Source: Alphaproteobacteria bacterium
GTDB lineage: Bacteria; Pseudomonadota; Alphaproteobacteria; RF32; CAG-239
DNA length: 64,000 nucleotides
Direction of reading: 5' to 3'
Assembly: GCA_017465945.1 (NCBI GenBank)
Contig: JAFTVD010000010.1
Coordinates: forward strand, 55,774 to 119,773
Below are positions 1-7,978 of this stretch, piece after piece. A program made the position numbers and the translations under genes. Position 1 is the first letter of the stretch; every line of letters begins with the position of its first letter. The notes under the pieces were generated by a model that searched no databases, had not been told where the DNA came from, and worked only from the letters and a program-made list of their open reading frames with translations.

Positions 1-186
1 TTATTAAATACACGTAATAGGATTGCCCATTTTGAACCAATCATTAAAGATGAAAATGAGTTGTTAAAAATTCATAATCAAATGGTTGAAGTCATGAATT
101 GGATGTGTCCTCAGGTATATACTTGGTTTGAAAGTTTTAATAAATTTAAGGAATTATATACAAATCTTAAAAATAATTCTTTCTAA
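1..186 (+). CDS. Abi-like (HEPN) protein, C-terminal fragment
   Basis: An open frame enters from the left edge and ends at TAA 184-186, giving 61 codons. It contains RNRIAHFEPI near its start. That RNRxAHxEPI motif is the hallmark of the Abi-like (Abi_2/AbiD/F) family, where R and H form the HEPN RNase active site. Homologs act in abortive infection, probably by cutting RNA. Only the C-terminus is in the window, so the start, partner genes and full length are unknown. The family call rests on this one strong motif. Confidence 0.6.
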   Translation, partial: LLNTRNRIAHFEPIIKDENELLKIHNQMVEVMNWMCPQVYTWFESFNKFKELYTNLKNNSF

Positions 187-248
187 GAAATTATAACAGG
201 AATTTTATTATAATTAACAATATCTCAAAATTAAAATCTTTTAAAATA

Positions 249-515
249 TCAAATATCAGCATCTGTTTCTAATATAGTAGTTCCATTGTGCCAAATTTCT
301 CCAGCATCAATATCTATATCATCAGTCCAACAAATACCATAACCACCACAATCTACTTTAGCTTGATTAAACAAATGTATTTGTTGTAATTCATTAAAAG
401 CCTTATGATTTTGGACTAGATTGTTAAAATCATATATTTTTACAATATCGGAAGAAAATATAGCTTTAATTTTAAAGTCCGGTAATATTTCTATATTTTT
501 GATTTTAACAAACAT
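249..515 (-). CDS. DUF2442 domain protein
   Basis: 88 residues, the usual size of DUF2442 proteins. The family pattern is visible: an N-terminal beta strand ending in PDFKIKAIF, a YDFNNLV segment, a predicted helix, then DCGGYGICW and an acidic stretch before the C-terminal IWHNGT. DUF2442 genes often sit beside DUF4160 genes in toxin-antitoxin-like pairs, but no DUF4160 partner is visible here. The start has a weak AGGA upstream. Its biochemical role is not established. Confidence 0.7.
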   Translation of the reverse strand: MFVKIKNIEILPDFKIKAIFSSDIVKIYDFNNLVQNHKAFNELQQIHLFNQAKVDCGGYGICWTDDIDIDAGEIWHNGTTILETDADI

Positions 516-633
516 TATCTTATTCCTATTTTGATAATTTTGTAAAAATGTATCCTACAAGATACAACATGTCAATAATTTTTAAACGACTTAATCGGGT
601 AATGCGGACGATTGAATCACATTTTCCTAACGA

Positions 634-666
634 AAAATGTTAAAGTGTCACTTTTTTTAACATTTT
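634..666. repeat. 11-bp inverted repeat upstream of the recombinase gene
   Basis: AAAATGTTAAA (634-644) and TTTAACATTTT (656-666) are perfect reverse complements separated by 11 bases, in which GTG/CAC can extend the pairing. It lies about 70 bp before the recombinase start. It could be an operator for that gene, an RNA hairpin or a recombination site. No second copy was noticed near the recombinase or autotransporter genes, which argues against a simple two-site inversion system. Confidence 0.5.
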
Positions 667-734
667 AGGCCTTGACGGACTGAATCCAGCCCGACAGGAT
701 TATCTTATATAAAACATTAAAGAAAGGATTAGTT

Positions 735-1316
735 ATGGTAAATCAAGCGTATTTAGATGATAAAAAGATTAAGGATATTTTGACCTATATTTCCGGTATG
801 AGACATTCAGAACAAATAAGGCAAATGTTCTTTTGTTCCTTAAATGGAATGAGGAGTATTAACTTCTGCTATCTTCAAATCAAAGATGTCTATAATGATG
901 ATGAGAGTGTTAAAGATGTTATTTCTCTTGATGCAGATAAAAATAAGGGGAAATTCGGGGCAAACTATTATTTGAATAGTCAAATAAAGAAAGAATTTAA
1001 GGAATATCTGAAATATTTGAAGTCAAGAAATGCTAATTTAACAGCTGAAACCTATTTGTTTACGAGCCAAAAGCTAAACAAACCATATAATAGAGTGTCA
1101 ATCAGCAGGTTATTCTCTAGTATATACAGAAAGTTCAATATTGAGGGAGCTAGTCATTTAGGTCGTCATATGTTCGTGTCTAAGCTTGTTAATAGTGGCA
1201 TTAACATCTGCTTGGTTCAAAAACTTTCCAATCATAGAAATATTGGGACAACTCAAAGGTATTTCAACTATAACTCACAAATGTTATCCAATGCGGTGGA
1301 GAATATCAGGGTGTAA
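735..1316 (+). CDS. compact tyrosine recombinase
   Basis: 193 residues forming essentially only the catalytic domain of a tyrosine recombinase. Box I arginine is in LNGMRSINFCYLQIKDV. Box II is seen as SHLGRHMFVSKL (H-x-x-R), followed by LSNHRNIGTTQRYFNY with the second histidine and the nucleophilic tyrosine. It lacks the N-terminal core-binding domain of phage integrases and matches the size of FimB/FimE-type DNA invertases. It carries an AAGGA site before the ATG and ends in a terminator shared with the convergent autotransporter gene. Regulation of a surface protein by inversion would fit the neighbourhood, but no invertible segment was identified. Confidence 0.85.
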   Translation: MVNQAYLDDKKIKDILTYISGMRHSEQIRQMFFCSLNGMRSINFCYLQIKDVYNDDESVKDVISLDADKNKGKFGANYYLNSQIKKEFKEYLKYLKSRNANLTAETYLFTSQKLNKPYNRVSISRLFSSIYRKFNIEGASHLGRHMFVSKLVNSGINICLVQKLSNHRNIGTTQRYFNYNSQMLSNAVENIRV

Positions 1317-1346
1317 AAAACTCCCTTGTGTTTCAAGGGAGTTTTT
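1315..1346. terminator. bidirectional intrinsic terminator
   Basis: An 8-bp stem, CTCCCTTG (1321-1328) with CAAGGGAG (1334-1341), has an A-run before it and a T-run after it. It therefore works on both strands, between the recombinase and the convergent autotransporter. Confidence 0.9.
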
Positions 1347-1361
1347 AAGACGTAGCTTATA

Positions 1362-4300
1362 TTAGAAATTGTATTTGATAGTTAAACTACCATTCCAACC
1401 TTCACGTCCGCCATCTCTTCGATTGACATCAGCAGATAAGCTCCAAGCTGAATTTATATCTTTATCAATACCAATTCCATATTCAACATAGTCTTTAGCA
1501 CTGATATTAGGTAATACGGCAGAATCAATATTTGTATTGCCTCCATCATCCATAACAAAAGTATAACGAACTTGTGCAAATCCGTTCCAACCATTGGAGA
1601 AGTCTTTGTTTATCTTCAAACCTGGAGCAATTTCAAATAAATTTAAGCTATCATTTTTGATTTTAGCGCCTGATTTTGATGTATAATCTTCAGTATCAAC
1701 AAAAGTATATCCTGCATAAACAAATGGTTGAACAGTCAAAGTATTGCATATATGATAGTCATATCCACCTTTTAATGATAAACCAGCCCAGTATGTATCA
1801 TATTTGTCAGTACCAAAAGAATGTTTAGCCTTATTATTGATAAAACCTGTGTTAATTGCATTAGCAAAAGTAAAATTACCATTTCTTAATAATGAACCTA
1901 AACCAATATATGCGCCCTCTTGATCAATTTCATTTCCAGTATATTTACTTTCACCAGATAAGTAACCAGCATAAACACCAAAATTTGCTTCTGTTTTTCC
2001 AATATAGTTTTTATCACTTGTAAAACCTCCGGCAACAGACATCATTTCAGCATCTATTGTTTCAAATGTATCAAATTCAACCTTATCATCGGAACCTATA
2101 ACAGAAACCCACGCATTGTTTGAATAAGGTTCATCACCACTTGATATTCCCATTGGTTTTGTAACTTGATTGCTTAATTGATTAAATACTTCTCCAGCAA
2201 TATTTTGTTGTAGGAAACCAACTGTTTGTGCTGTTGTGGTAGCAGAATATACTGCAGGGTTATAATCGGATACACTTTCACCACCTCCTCTTGTGAAAGT
2301 AAAGTTACCATTTGCATTATCATAAGATACATCATAAGTATATACTGGAGATAGTGCTGTTAAACCACTTGTTTGACCTGTATATTCAACCTTTGATAAT
2401 AAATCACTATCAGATGTAAAATTAATTACAGTTTCTTTTTGTGTAGCATCAGAGATTAAATTTAATCCAGCAATATTTAATTTTGCATTTGCAGTAATAG
2501 TATCTGCTTTCAATGTATCCATTTTTTTGTTTTGAAGGTCTGTATCTACATATAAATTAGATTCATTACTTAAAGTTAATGCAGATAACTTAATTTCAGA
2601 AACTTTATTATTTCTTAAATCTAACACACCACCATTAAAATTGATAGAGTTCAAAGCATATTGTCCATCTATAAAAGTATTATCTTCTTGTCTTGTTTCT
2701 CCAATATTATGTGTATGTTTTGTAGCATCATATAAATAACTATCACTAGCATACTTTAACGTGCCATTAGTGTTTATATTGTAAGTAATTTCATCATCAT
2801 AACCACCACGAGTTAAGCTTCCTTCTACATCTGCTGTAGCTGGGTCAAAGAAACCAGTAAATTTATTATTTCCAGTAAATTTTACTTTATTATTTTTATT
2901 ATCTGAGATTATATCTGTTTCTATATCCATTCCATTTAATGTTAAAGCAATAGTGTCAGAATTTTTAGATTGACTAGATGTTTCTTCATTTTTTCTAATT
3001 CTGATATCTGCACTTCCTTTAATTTTAACATTTTCCATTGATACATCCCAAACATCAAGAAAACTATCGCCTCTCATATCAATAATAGCATTTTCAATAG
3101 AAACATTATTTGCTATAACTGTACTATTTCCTTTCATTGATAAAGTAGTTTTATTTTCTTCATTTACAGTTTTCAATGTTACATCATTTAATGTCATTTT
3201 TGAAGAGCCAACCAAATCTATTTGAGAATCTGTTATTGTCGTTGCCTCAGGATTATTAGCATCAAATTCTATTTGAGCATTACCAGTTAATTTAATAGTA
3301 GAATTTGAAATATTTAATGTTGCATAAGCCTCTCTTATTGTTGTTTGACCATTAATAATGTCAGAATCATCTTCAGGTGTTCCAAGAAGTATTTTACCAT
3401 TATCATTAATTCTTATTGTTGAATTTGTAATATTTACTTCACCAACACCATTACCATCTTCAACAGTTCCTTCGTAAGCCAAAAGAGAATTACCGTTTAC
3501 AGTCACATTACTATTAAGAATATTAAACTTATCATTAGCTCCTAAGTATGCATCTTCTTTATCACCTTCGCCTAAACGAGAGCTATCACCTAATACAACA
3601 TTACTTTTTGATATTGTAACATTTTCTCCCATTACCATTTTAGAATAATCTTCATTACCAGGTGTTGTATCGTAACAATTAATACATGAAATATTTAGAT
3701 TTGAATTTGATATAAATAGATTACCTTCTGTTTCAATATCAGATTCTGTTATTGTTACATTCGCATTTTCAAATTCGAAAGCCTCAATAACATCATCATC
3801 GTTATCTTTAGCGTTTATCCATTCAGTATTCTTAATATTAATTTCTATTTTTGTTTGTTCATCATTACTAAAAGGTCTTACATTTCTAAATATCATAGGA
3901 GATTGTTTACTGGATGTTCCTCCTGTGATAATAGTTCCTCCTTGTGATACAACAGAATCTAAGCTTAATGATGCGTTATCCATTACATATATTTTGGAAT
4001 TACCAGTAAGTTTTATATCATTTAAAATCATAGATGAATCATTAGTTAATGTAACTATTGATTTATGAACATTTGTTTGTCCATTATTTTTTGCATAAAA
4101 CTCAACAGATGAACTATCGTTTAAGTTAATTGTTGCATTATCCATCTTTAAAGTTGCTTGATTGTTATCAGCACCTTCATCATCAGGAGCACCAATCAAT
4201 AACTTTGAAGTATCATTTAAAGTAACTGATGATTGTTTAATTTCTACAGTACCATTTGTAGGAATAACAACATCTTTTCCATTTTCATCTTCCTGATATA

Positions 4301-4904
4301 CTTGTCCATTCCATGCTAAAATAGCATTATTATTTAATGTAACATTGCTACCACCAATGATAGATAAATTCTTTTTAGCTGCAACGGTTGTTTCTCCCTT
4401 ATATGTCGTATCGTTAATGGTCATATCTGCGCTATTGAGAGTTAAATTATATGCTTCTATTTCAGAATAGTTTTCTTTATCTGTGTATGTGATATTTAAT
4501 GTTGCATTTTTCTCTTGATTACCTATAAATGACAAATCACCATCAACAATGAATTCTGAATCATTAATGCTAACAGAAGAATTTGTAAAATTTGCTCGAG
4601 CAATATATCCTAGGCCATCATCTCCAGACAAATCTATTGAAGAATTTGATATAGCTAAATCTGCTTCTTGTACATCTATTGTTCCTGAAGTTCCAAGATA
4701 AATAGAGTTGTTTTCTAATCGTAAACTTCCGTTGGAAAGAGTTATTTTATTTGTTCCGCTCACATTTGTACCATTTATTTCAATATCAGTAGCCATAACT
4801 GGTGTAGATAAGAAAAACAATCCTGCATTAATTAAAAAACATTTTCTTAAAACTGAACGATAACGTTGATTTAATATTCTATAGCCTGATTTTGAAAGTT
4901 TCAT
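1362..4904 (-). CDS. autotransporter (type Va), adhesin-like
   Basis: 1,180 residues. The N-terminus has a long extended signal peptide: a basic stretch to about residue 20, a hydrophobic core, and cleavage near TPVMA. Residues about 40-880 are a Ser/Thr/Asn/Asp-rich passenger of imperfect beta-solenoid repeats resembling 'ISNSTIKLTGNAQIEF'. The last ~275 residues, from about AWVSVIGSDDKVEF, form a 12-strand beta-barrel ending in the aromatic terminus TIKYNF recognised by the Bam machinery. The predicted role is a surface adhesin of the AIDA/pertactin type. AAGGGA precedes the ATG. The gene stands alone and converges on the recombinase. No peptidase motif was noticed in the passenger. Confidence 0.92.
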   Translation of the reverse strand: MKLSKSGYRILNQRYRSVLRKCFLINAGLFFLSTPVMATDIEINGTNVSGTNKITLSNGSLRLENNSIYLGTSGTIDVQEADLAISNSSIDLSGDDGLGYIARANFTNSSVSINDSEFIVDGDLSFIGNQEKNATLNITYTDKENYSEIEAYNLTLNSADMTINDTTYKGETTVAAKKNLSIIGGSNVTLNNNAILAWNGQVYQEDENGKDVVIPTNGTVEIKQSSVTLNDTSKLLIGAPDDEGADNNQATLKMDNATINLNDSSSVEFYAKNNGQTNVHKSIVTLTNDSSMILNDIKLTGNSKIYVMDNASLSLDSVVSQGGTIITGGTSSKQSPMIFRNVRPFSNDEQTKIEINIKNTEWINAKDNDDDVIEAFEFENANVTITESDIETEGNLFISNSNLNISCINCYDTTPGNEDYSKMVMGENVTISKSNVVLGDSSRLGEGDKEDAYLGANDKFNILNSNVTVNGNSLLAYEGTVEDGNGVGEVNITNSTIRINDNGKILLGTPEDDSDIINGQTTIREAYATLNISNSTIKLTGNAQIEFDANNPEATTITDSQIDLVGSSKMTLNDVTLKTVNEENKTTLSMKGNSTVIANNVSIENAIIDMRGDSFLDVWDVSMENVKIKGSADIRIRKNEETSSQSKNSDTIALTLNGMDIETDIISDNKNNKVKFTGNNKFTGFFDPATADVEGSLTRGGYDDEITYNINTNGTLKYASDSYLYDATKHTHNIGETRQEDNTFIDGQYALNSINFNGGVLDLRNNKVSEIKLSALTLSNESNLYVDTDLQNKKMDTLKADTITANAKLNIAGLNLISDATQKETVINFTSDSDLLSKVEYTGQTSGLTALSPVYTYDVSYDNANGNFTFTRGGGESVSDYNPAVYSATTTAQTVGFLQQNIAGEVFNQLSNQVTKPMGISSGDEPYSNNAWVSVIGSDDKVEFDTFETIDAEMMSVAGGFTSDKNYIGKTEANFGVYAGYLSGESKYTGNEIDQEGAYIGLGSLLRNGNFTFANAINTGFINNKAKHSFGTDKYDTYWAGLSLKGGYDYHICNTLTVQPFVYAGYTFVDTEDYTSKSGAKIKNDSLNLFEIAPGLKINKDFSNGWNGFAQVRYTFVMDDGGNTNIDSAVLPNISAKDYVEYGIGIDKDINSAWSLSADVNRRDGGREGWNGSLTIKYNF

Positions 4905-5274
4905 AATAAAAATCCCTTCATTAAATTAAACTTAAATAATATCTAAACAGTATAAAATTATGTTATCTAAATCAACCTTTAATCCTAAATATACACCGTC
5001 CAAAAGTTAATTAATGTCTCTTCAGAGTATAAAATTCAATCGTCATAAAAAAGTAAGGTCGGTTAAATGTTGAACAAAATCCAATCGGCAACGATTCTTG
5101 GGGTAGGATGAAAAAGATTAAAATAGCATTCGGGTAAAACTATTAAATGTCTTGCAAATCCAATCGGGGAAAATTGTAAAAAATCTTATCAAAGTGAATA
5201 AAGCAAAGTGTCTACTACGTCTTGAGTGACGTGTAGGTGTGACGTGTTTGTAGAAACTGGCTTGAAAAAAGGGT
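4905..5274. other. intergenic region between autotransporter and tRNA-Thr
   Basis: About 370 bp without a credible gene. It must contain the autotransporter promoter. The 11-mer AATCCAATCGG occurs twice (about 5081-5091 and 5159-5169), and TGACGTGT occurs twice near 5227 and 5240. These may be operator-like direct repeats or remnants; nothing else in the stretch is recognisable. Confidence 0.4.
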
Positions 5275-5301
5275 AAAAAAAAGACCCCGTTAGAGGGGCT
5301 T
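5275..5301 (-). terminator. intrinsic terminator after tRNA-Thr
   Basis: Read on the minus strand, CCCC and GGGG arms with a short loop are followed by a run of Ts immediately 3' of the tRNA gene. The stem is short (4 GC pairs plus a wobble), but its position fits a tRNA terminator. Confidence 0.6.
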
Positions 5302-5311
5302 AAATAAAGAA

Positions 5312-5388
5312 TGGTGCCGACAGAGAGACTCGAACTCCCGACCCACTGATTACAAATCAGTAGCTCTACCAACTGAGCTATGTCGGCA
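5312..5388 (-). tRNA. tRNA-Thr (anticodon TGT)
   Basis: A 77-nt cloverleaf can be drawn by eye. The acceptor stem is TGCCGAC/GTCGGCA. The D arm is TAGCTCAGTTGGTAGAGC. The anticodon stem ACTGA/TCAGT has loop TTTGTAA, anticodon TGT reading ACA. The T arm is GGGAGTTCGAGTCTC, and CCA is encoded in the DNA. It reads ACN threonine codons with preference for ACA, which suits an AT-rich genome. Confidence 0.96.
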
Positions 5389-5502
5389 ACGAAGAAACTT
5401 ATATAACAAGCTTTTTTAGTTGTCAATAAAATAATTTTATTTTTTGTGTATTTTTTTTTATAATTTAAAATAAGCCAAAGAAAACATATGGGAGAGTGAT
5501 AA

Positions 5503-6021
5503 ATGACAAATGATGAAATTTTAGCACATATAAGAAATATTCCAGATTTTCCACATCAAGGAATACAATTTAAAGACATAACAACCGCCCTTAAAGATAG
5601 CCAAACATTTAAGGCAATTATTGATAATATGTATGACCAAATTAAAGATTTAGATATTGATTATATTGTTGCAATAGAAAGTAGGGGATATTTGCTAGGA
5701 GCACCGCTTGCTTACAAATTAGGTACAGGTCTTGTTATAGCAAGAAAACCAGGAAAACTCCCCGCACCAGTAGAAAGAGTGGAGTATGGATTAGAATATG
5801 GTAAAGATGCACTAGAAATTCATAAAGATGCTATAGAAAAAGGTAAAAAGGTTTTAGTTATAGATGATTTGTTAGCAACAGGTGGAACTGTAAATGCAAC
5901 AATACAATTGGTTGAAAAATTAGGTGCAACAGTTACAGCGAGTCTATTTTTAATAGAATTAAAAGAATTATCTCATATTGCAAAAGTGAATTCACCTGTT
6001 ATCAGTTTGATAAAATGTTAG
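5503..6021 (+). CDS. apt: adenine phosphoribosyltransferase
   Basis: 172 residues, the normal Apt length. It converts adenine plus PRPP to AMP in purine salvage in the cytoplasm. The type I PRTase PRPP loop is VLVIDDLLATGGT (residues 117-129). The N-terminal IRNIPDFPHQGIQFKDIT and the flexible-loop segment RKPGKLPAPV are typical of Apt. GGAGAG lies upstream of the ATG. It appears monocistronic, between the divergent tRNA gene and an unrelated hypothetical gene. Confidence 0.96.
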   Translation: MTNDEILAHIRNIPDFPHQGIQFKDITTALKDSQTFKAIIDNMYDQIKDLDIDYIVAIESRGYLLGAPLAYKLGTGLVIARKPGKLPAPVERVEYGLEYGKDALEIHKDAIEKGKKVLVIDDLLATGGTVNATIQLVEKLGATVTASLFLIELKELSHIAKVNSPVISLIKC

Positions 6022-6088
6022 ATATAAAATAAATATTGCAACATTACTTAAAGTATGATACAATCTCCCTATATATGGGAGATTTATT

Positions 6089-7105
6089 ATGAGTGCAGAA
6101 GAATTAAGTACAGAAAAATTGCTAGATGAATATATGCTAGATGTGGTATATAGAAACAATGCAATGAAAGCTTATCAAGAAGACTTAAAAAAACAATATG
6201 CAAAAATGCCTTTAGATGAAATAGAAGCTCTTCTAAAAACAAGCATGGAACAAGAAAGTGCATACTTAGGCATAAATGCTCCCCAAAATAATTTTGAACA
6301 ATTTCAAAAAGAAGCTCAGCGAAACATAGTAATAATGCATTATCGAGATGACGAAAAAGTAAAACAAATAATGGAGGCTACAAATAAACAAATTGAAAAT
6401 ATAAATAATTCTTCATTTTCAGAAGAAGAAAAAAAGGAAAAGATAAAATCAGCAAAAGAAGCATCAGGTTTAAGGCTAGATATAGAATATAAAAAACACT
6501 CACAGGATATTGAAAATAAAGGATATAAAAGAAATTTTTATACCTCTATTCTTTTAGAACGTGAAACAAATGTCTACAATCGTCAACAGGTCCAAGAAGA
6601 ATTTAATATCAATAAATCAGATGATAATTTACTATTATTTGATGAAAATAGAGATGTTGGAAGTTGTACCAAATCGTTAACTATCTCACTTTACAAACTT
6701 CAAGAAAAGTATGGTGTTCCAATATTTGGAAATATTGATAAGGATAATATAGAAGATATAGCTCACCCTCTAGAGTTAAGTAAAAAATTATCTAAGTACA
6801 TAAAAAAATCAGAAACCGGTAATCTTGAAGACATTGATATTCAAAAGGGAGATATCATTTTTTTAACACGCCAGTCAACAGGTAAGCCTGGTCATGCAAT
6901 GATGTGTCATGGTTTTGATGAAGATGGTTCTCCTCTGTTGCTAGGATTTTCCAATGTAACCAAAGGGACAAAAGCTAACAAAGATAGACATGGAAGCAGT
7001 AGACAAGGTATTGTAATTGATGTAAATTCACTAATAGAAGATGCAATTAAAACAAAAGAAAATCAAAAAACATTATCTCCTATTTCTAAACAAACCGAAA
7101 GATAA
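6089..7105 (+). CDS. hypothetical protein, possible papain-like (NlpC/CHAP-like) fold
   Basis: 338 residues, not recognised. The N-terminal ~180 residues are charged and probably helical. The C-terminal part has Cys193 in a GSCTKSL helix start, a segment GDIIFLTRQS, then GHAMMCHGF with His269 about 75 residues after the cysteine, and a later LGFSN. That order (Cys in a helix, 'GDI' strand, GHxM strand) resembles NlpC/P60 and CHAP cysteine peptidases or amidases, but the match is by pattern only. There is no signal peptide or membrane segment. It is preceded by GGGAG and followed by a hairpin. Confidence 0.45.
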   Translation: MSAEELSTEKLLDEYMLDVVYRNNAMKAYQEDLKKQYAKMPLDEIEALLKTSMEQESAYLGINAPQNNFEQFQKEAQRNIVIMHYRDDEKVKQIMEATNKQIENINNSSFSEEEKKEKIKSAKEASGLRLDIEYKKHSQDIENKGYKRNFYTSILLERETNVYNRQQVQEEFNINKSDDNLLLFDENRDVGSCTKSLTISLYKLQEKYGVPIFGNIDKDNIEDIAHPLELSKKLSKYIKKSETGNLEDIDIQKGDIIFLTRQSTGKPGHAMMCHGFDEDGSPLLLGFSNVTKGTKANKDRHGSSRQGIVIDVNSLIEDAIKTKENQKTLSPISKQTER

Positions 7106-7109
7106 AAAT

Positions 7110-7128
7110 AGGGCGGTTTTTCCGCCCT
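7110..7128. terminator. terminator-like hairpin between convergent genes
   Basis: GGGCGG (7111-7116), a loop of five Ts, and CCGCCC (7122-7127) form a strong 6-bp GC stem with a flanking A/T pair. No T-run follows. It lies 5 bp after the upstream stop codon and before the convergent OB-fold gene. Confidence 0.65.
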
Positions 7129-7152
7129 AAACAATTTATACTAAAATATAGA

Positions 7153-7518
7153 TTATTGAGCAAGCATAATCATTTCAACGTCAACTTGAGGTTGAGACAT
7201 TAATTCCTTGTCAATTTCACCCCTAATTTCAACAGTGTTTTCAGGTTTAACAACCAAACCATTCCATTCATCATCATCAATTTCAATGATAATGATACCT
7301 GTGCCATCATTAAATTGATATTTTTCATTACCTAAACTCTTTTCAATTTTTCCTTTTAATACAACATGGCTATCATCACTCATTTTCAACGCATCTTGAA
7401 CGCTAACCGCACTATTAACACCAGGTCCTTCAAAACCACCACCATGCTTTTTAGCCATTGCATTACCAGCCATAACCACACTCAAGCCAAGTACAAAAAA
7501 AGCCATAATTTTTTTCAT
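7153..7518 (-). CDS. YgiW/YdeI-family (BOF) periplasmic OB-fold protein
   Basis: 121 residues. A Sec signal peptide (MKKIMAFFVLGLSVVMAGNAMA) precedes a mature domain with the family pattern: 'SVQDALKMSDDSHVVLKGKI', then YQFNDGTGIIIIEID, then VEIRGEID and a final VDVEMI. BOF proteins are small periplasmic OB-folds linked to envelope stress, peroxide and cadmium tolerance in enterics. The ligand is unknown. It stands alone with an AGGAG-type site before the ATG. Confidence 0.85.
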   Translation of the reverse strand: MKKIMAFFVLGLSVVMAGNAMAKKHGGGFEGPGVNSAVSVQDALKMSDDSHVVLKGKIEKSLGNEKYQFNDGTGIIIIEIDDDEWNGLVVKPENTVEIRGEIDKELMSQPQVDVEMIMLAQ

Positions 7519-7611
7519 CTCGATTCTCCTTACTTAAAAACATCGTTAATTACAAATTATTATCAAAATATTTTTTTTAATAGTAAAATATTTTTTTATT
7601 TTTTCCAAAAT

Positions 7612-7848
7612 TTAATTATTTTTAGATGAATGATTATGATGCTTGCAACTGCAATCTTTATTTTTCATCTTTACATATTCATCAATTTCGATTTCTGCAT
7701 CATTATCATCTTCAAATAAGTTTTTAGTTTTATCCCATGCTTCGCTACTAAAATCTTTAGTTTTTTCCCAAGCTTTTGATGTTCCGCTTTTTGTCGCCTC
7801 CCAAGCATCTTCACTAACTTCTTTTGTTTTATTCCAAATATTTGTCAT
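7612..7848 (-). CDS. small LEA-like repeat protein with Cys/His-rich tail
   Basis: 78 residues from the ATG at 7848, which follows GAGGAG at good spacing. An upstream in-frame ATG at 7884 has no such site. The body is an 11-residue amphipathic repeat of the kind AWEATKSGTSK / AWEKTKDFSSE / AWDKTKNLFED, as in LEA- and CsbD-like stress proteins. An acidic linker follows, then the tail CSCKHHNHSS, which could bind metal. No signal peptide. Function unknown; a membrane- or protein-protective role is only a guess from the repeat. Confidence 0.6.
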   Translation of the reverse strand: MTNIWNKTKEVSEDAWEATKSGTSKAWEKTKDFSSEAWDKTKNLFEDDNDAEIEIDEYVKMKNKDCSCKHHNHSSKNN

Positions 7849-7978
7849 GATTATCTCCTCAAAATAAATTATTAAACATGACACAAGATAATCTTAAATA
7901 CCTACTTTTAAATCATACTTATGATTTATAGTTAAACAGAAAATAACAATATTACACTAATTATTAGTTTTAGACAGG

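Noticed and set aside
4905..5311. Invertible promoter for the autotransporter
   Set aside because: Only short direct repeats were found, no inverted pair flanking a promoter-size segment.
5118..5426. 102-residue minus-strand open frame across the tRNA-Thr gene
   Set aside because: It runs through the tRNA and its terminator; the apparent peptide is a translation of structural RNA.
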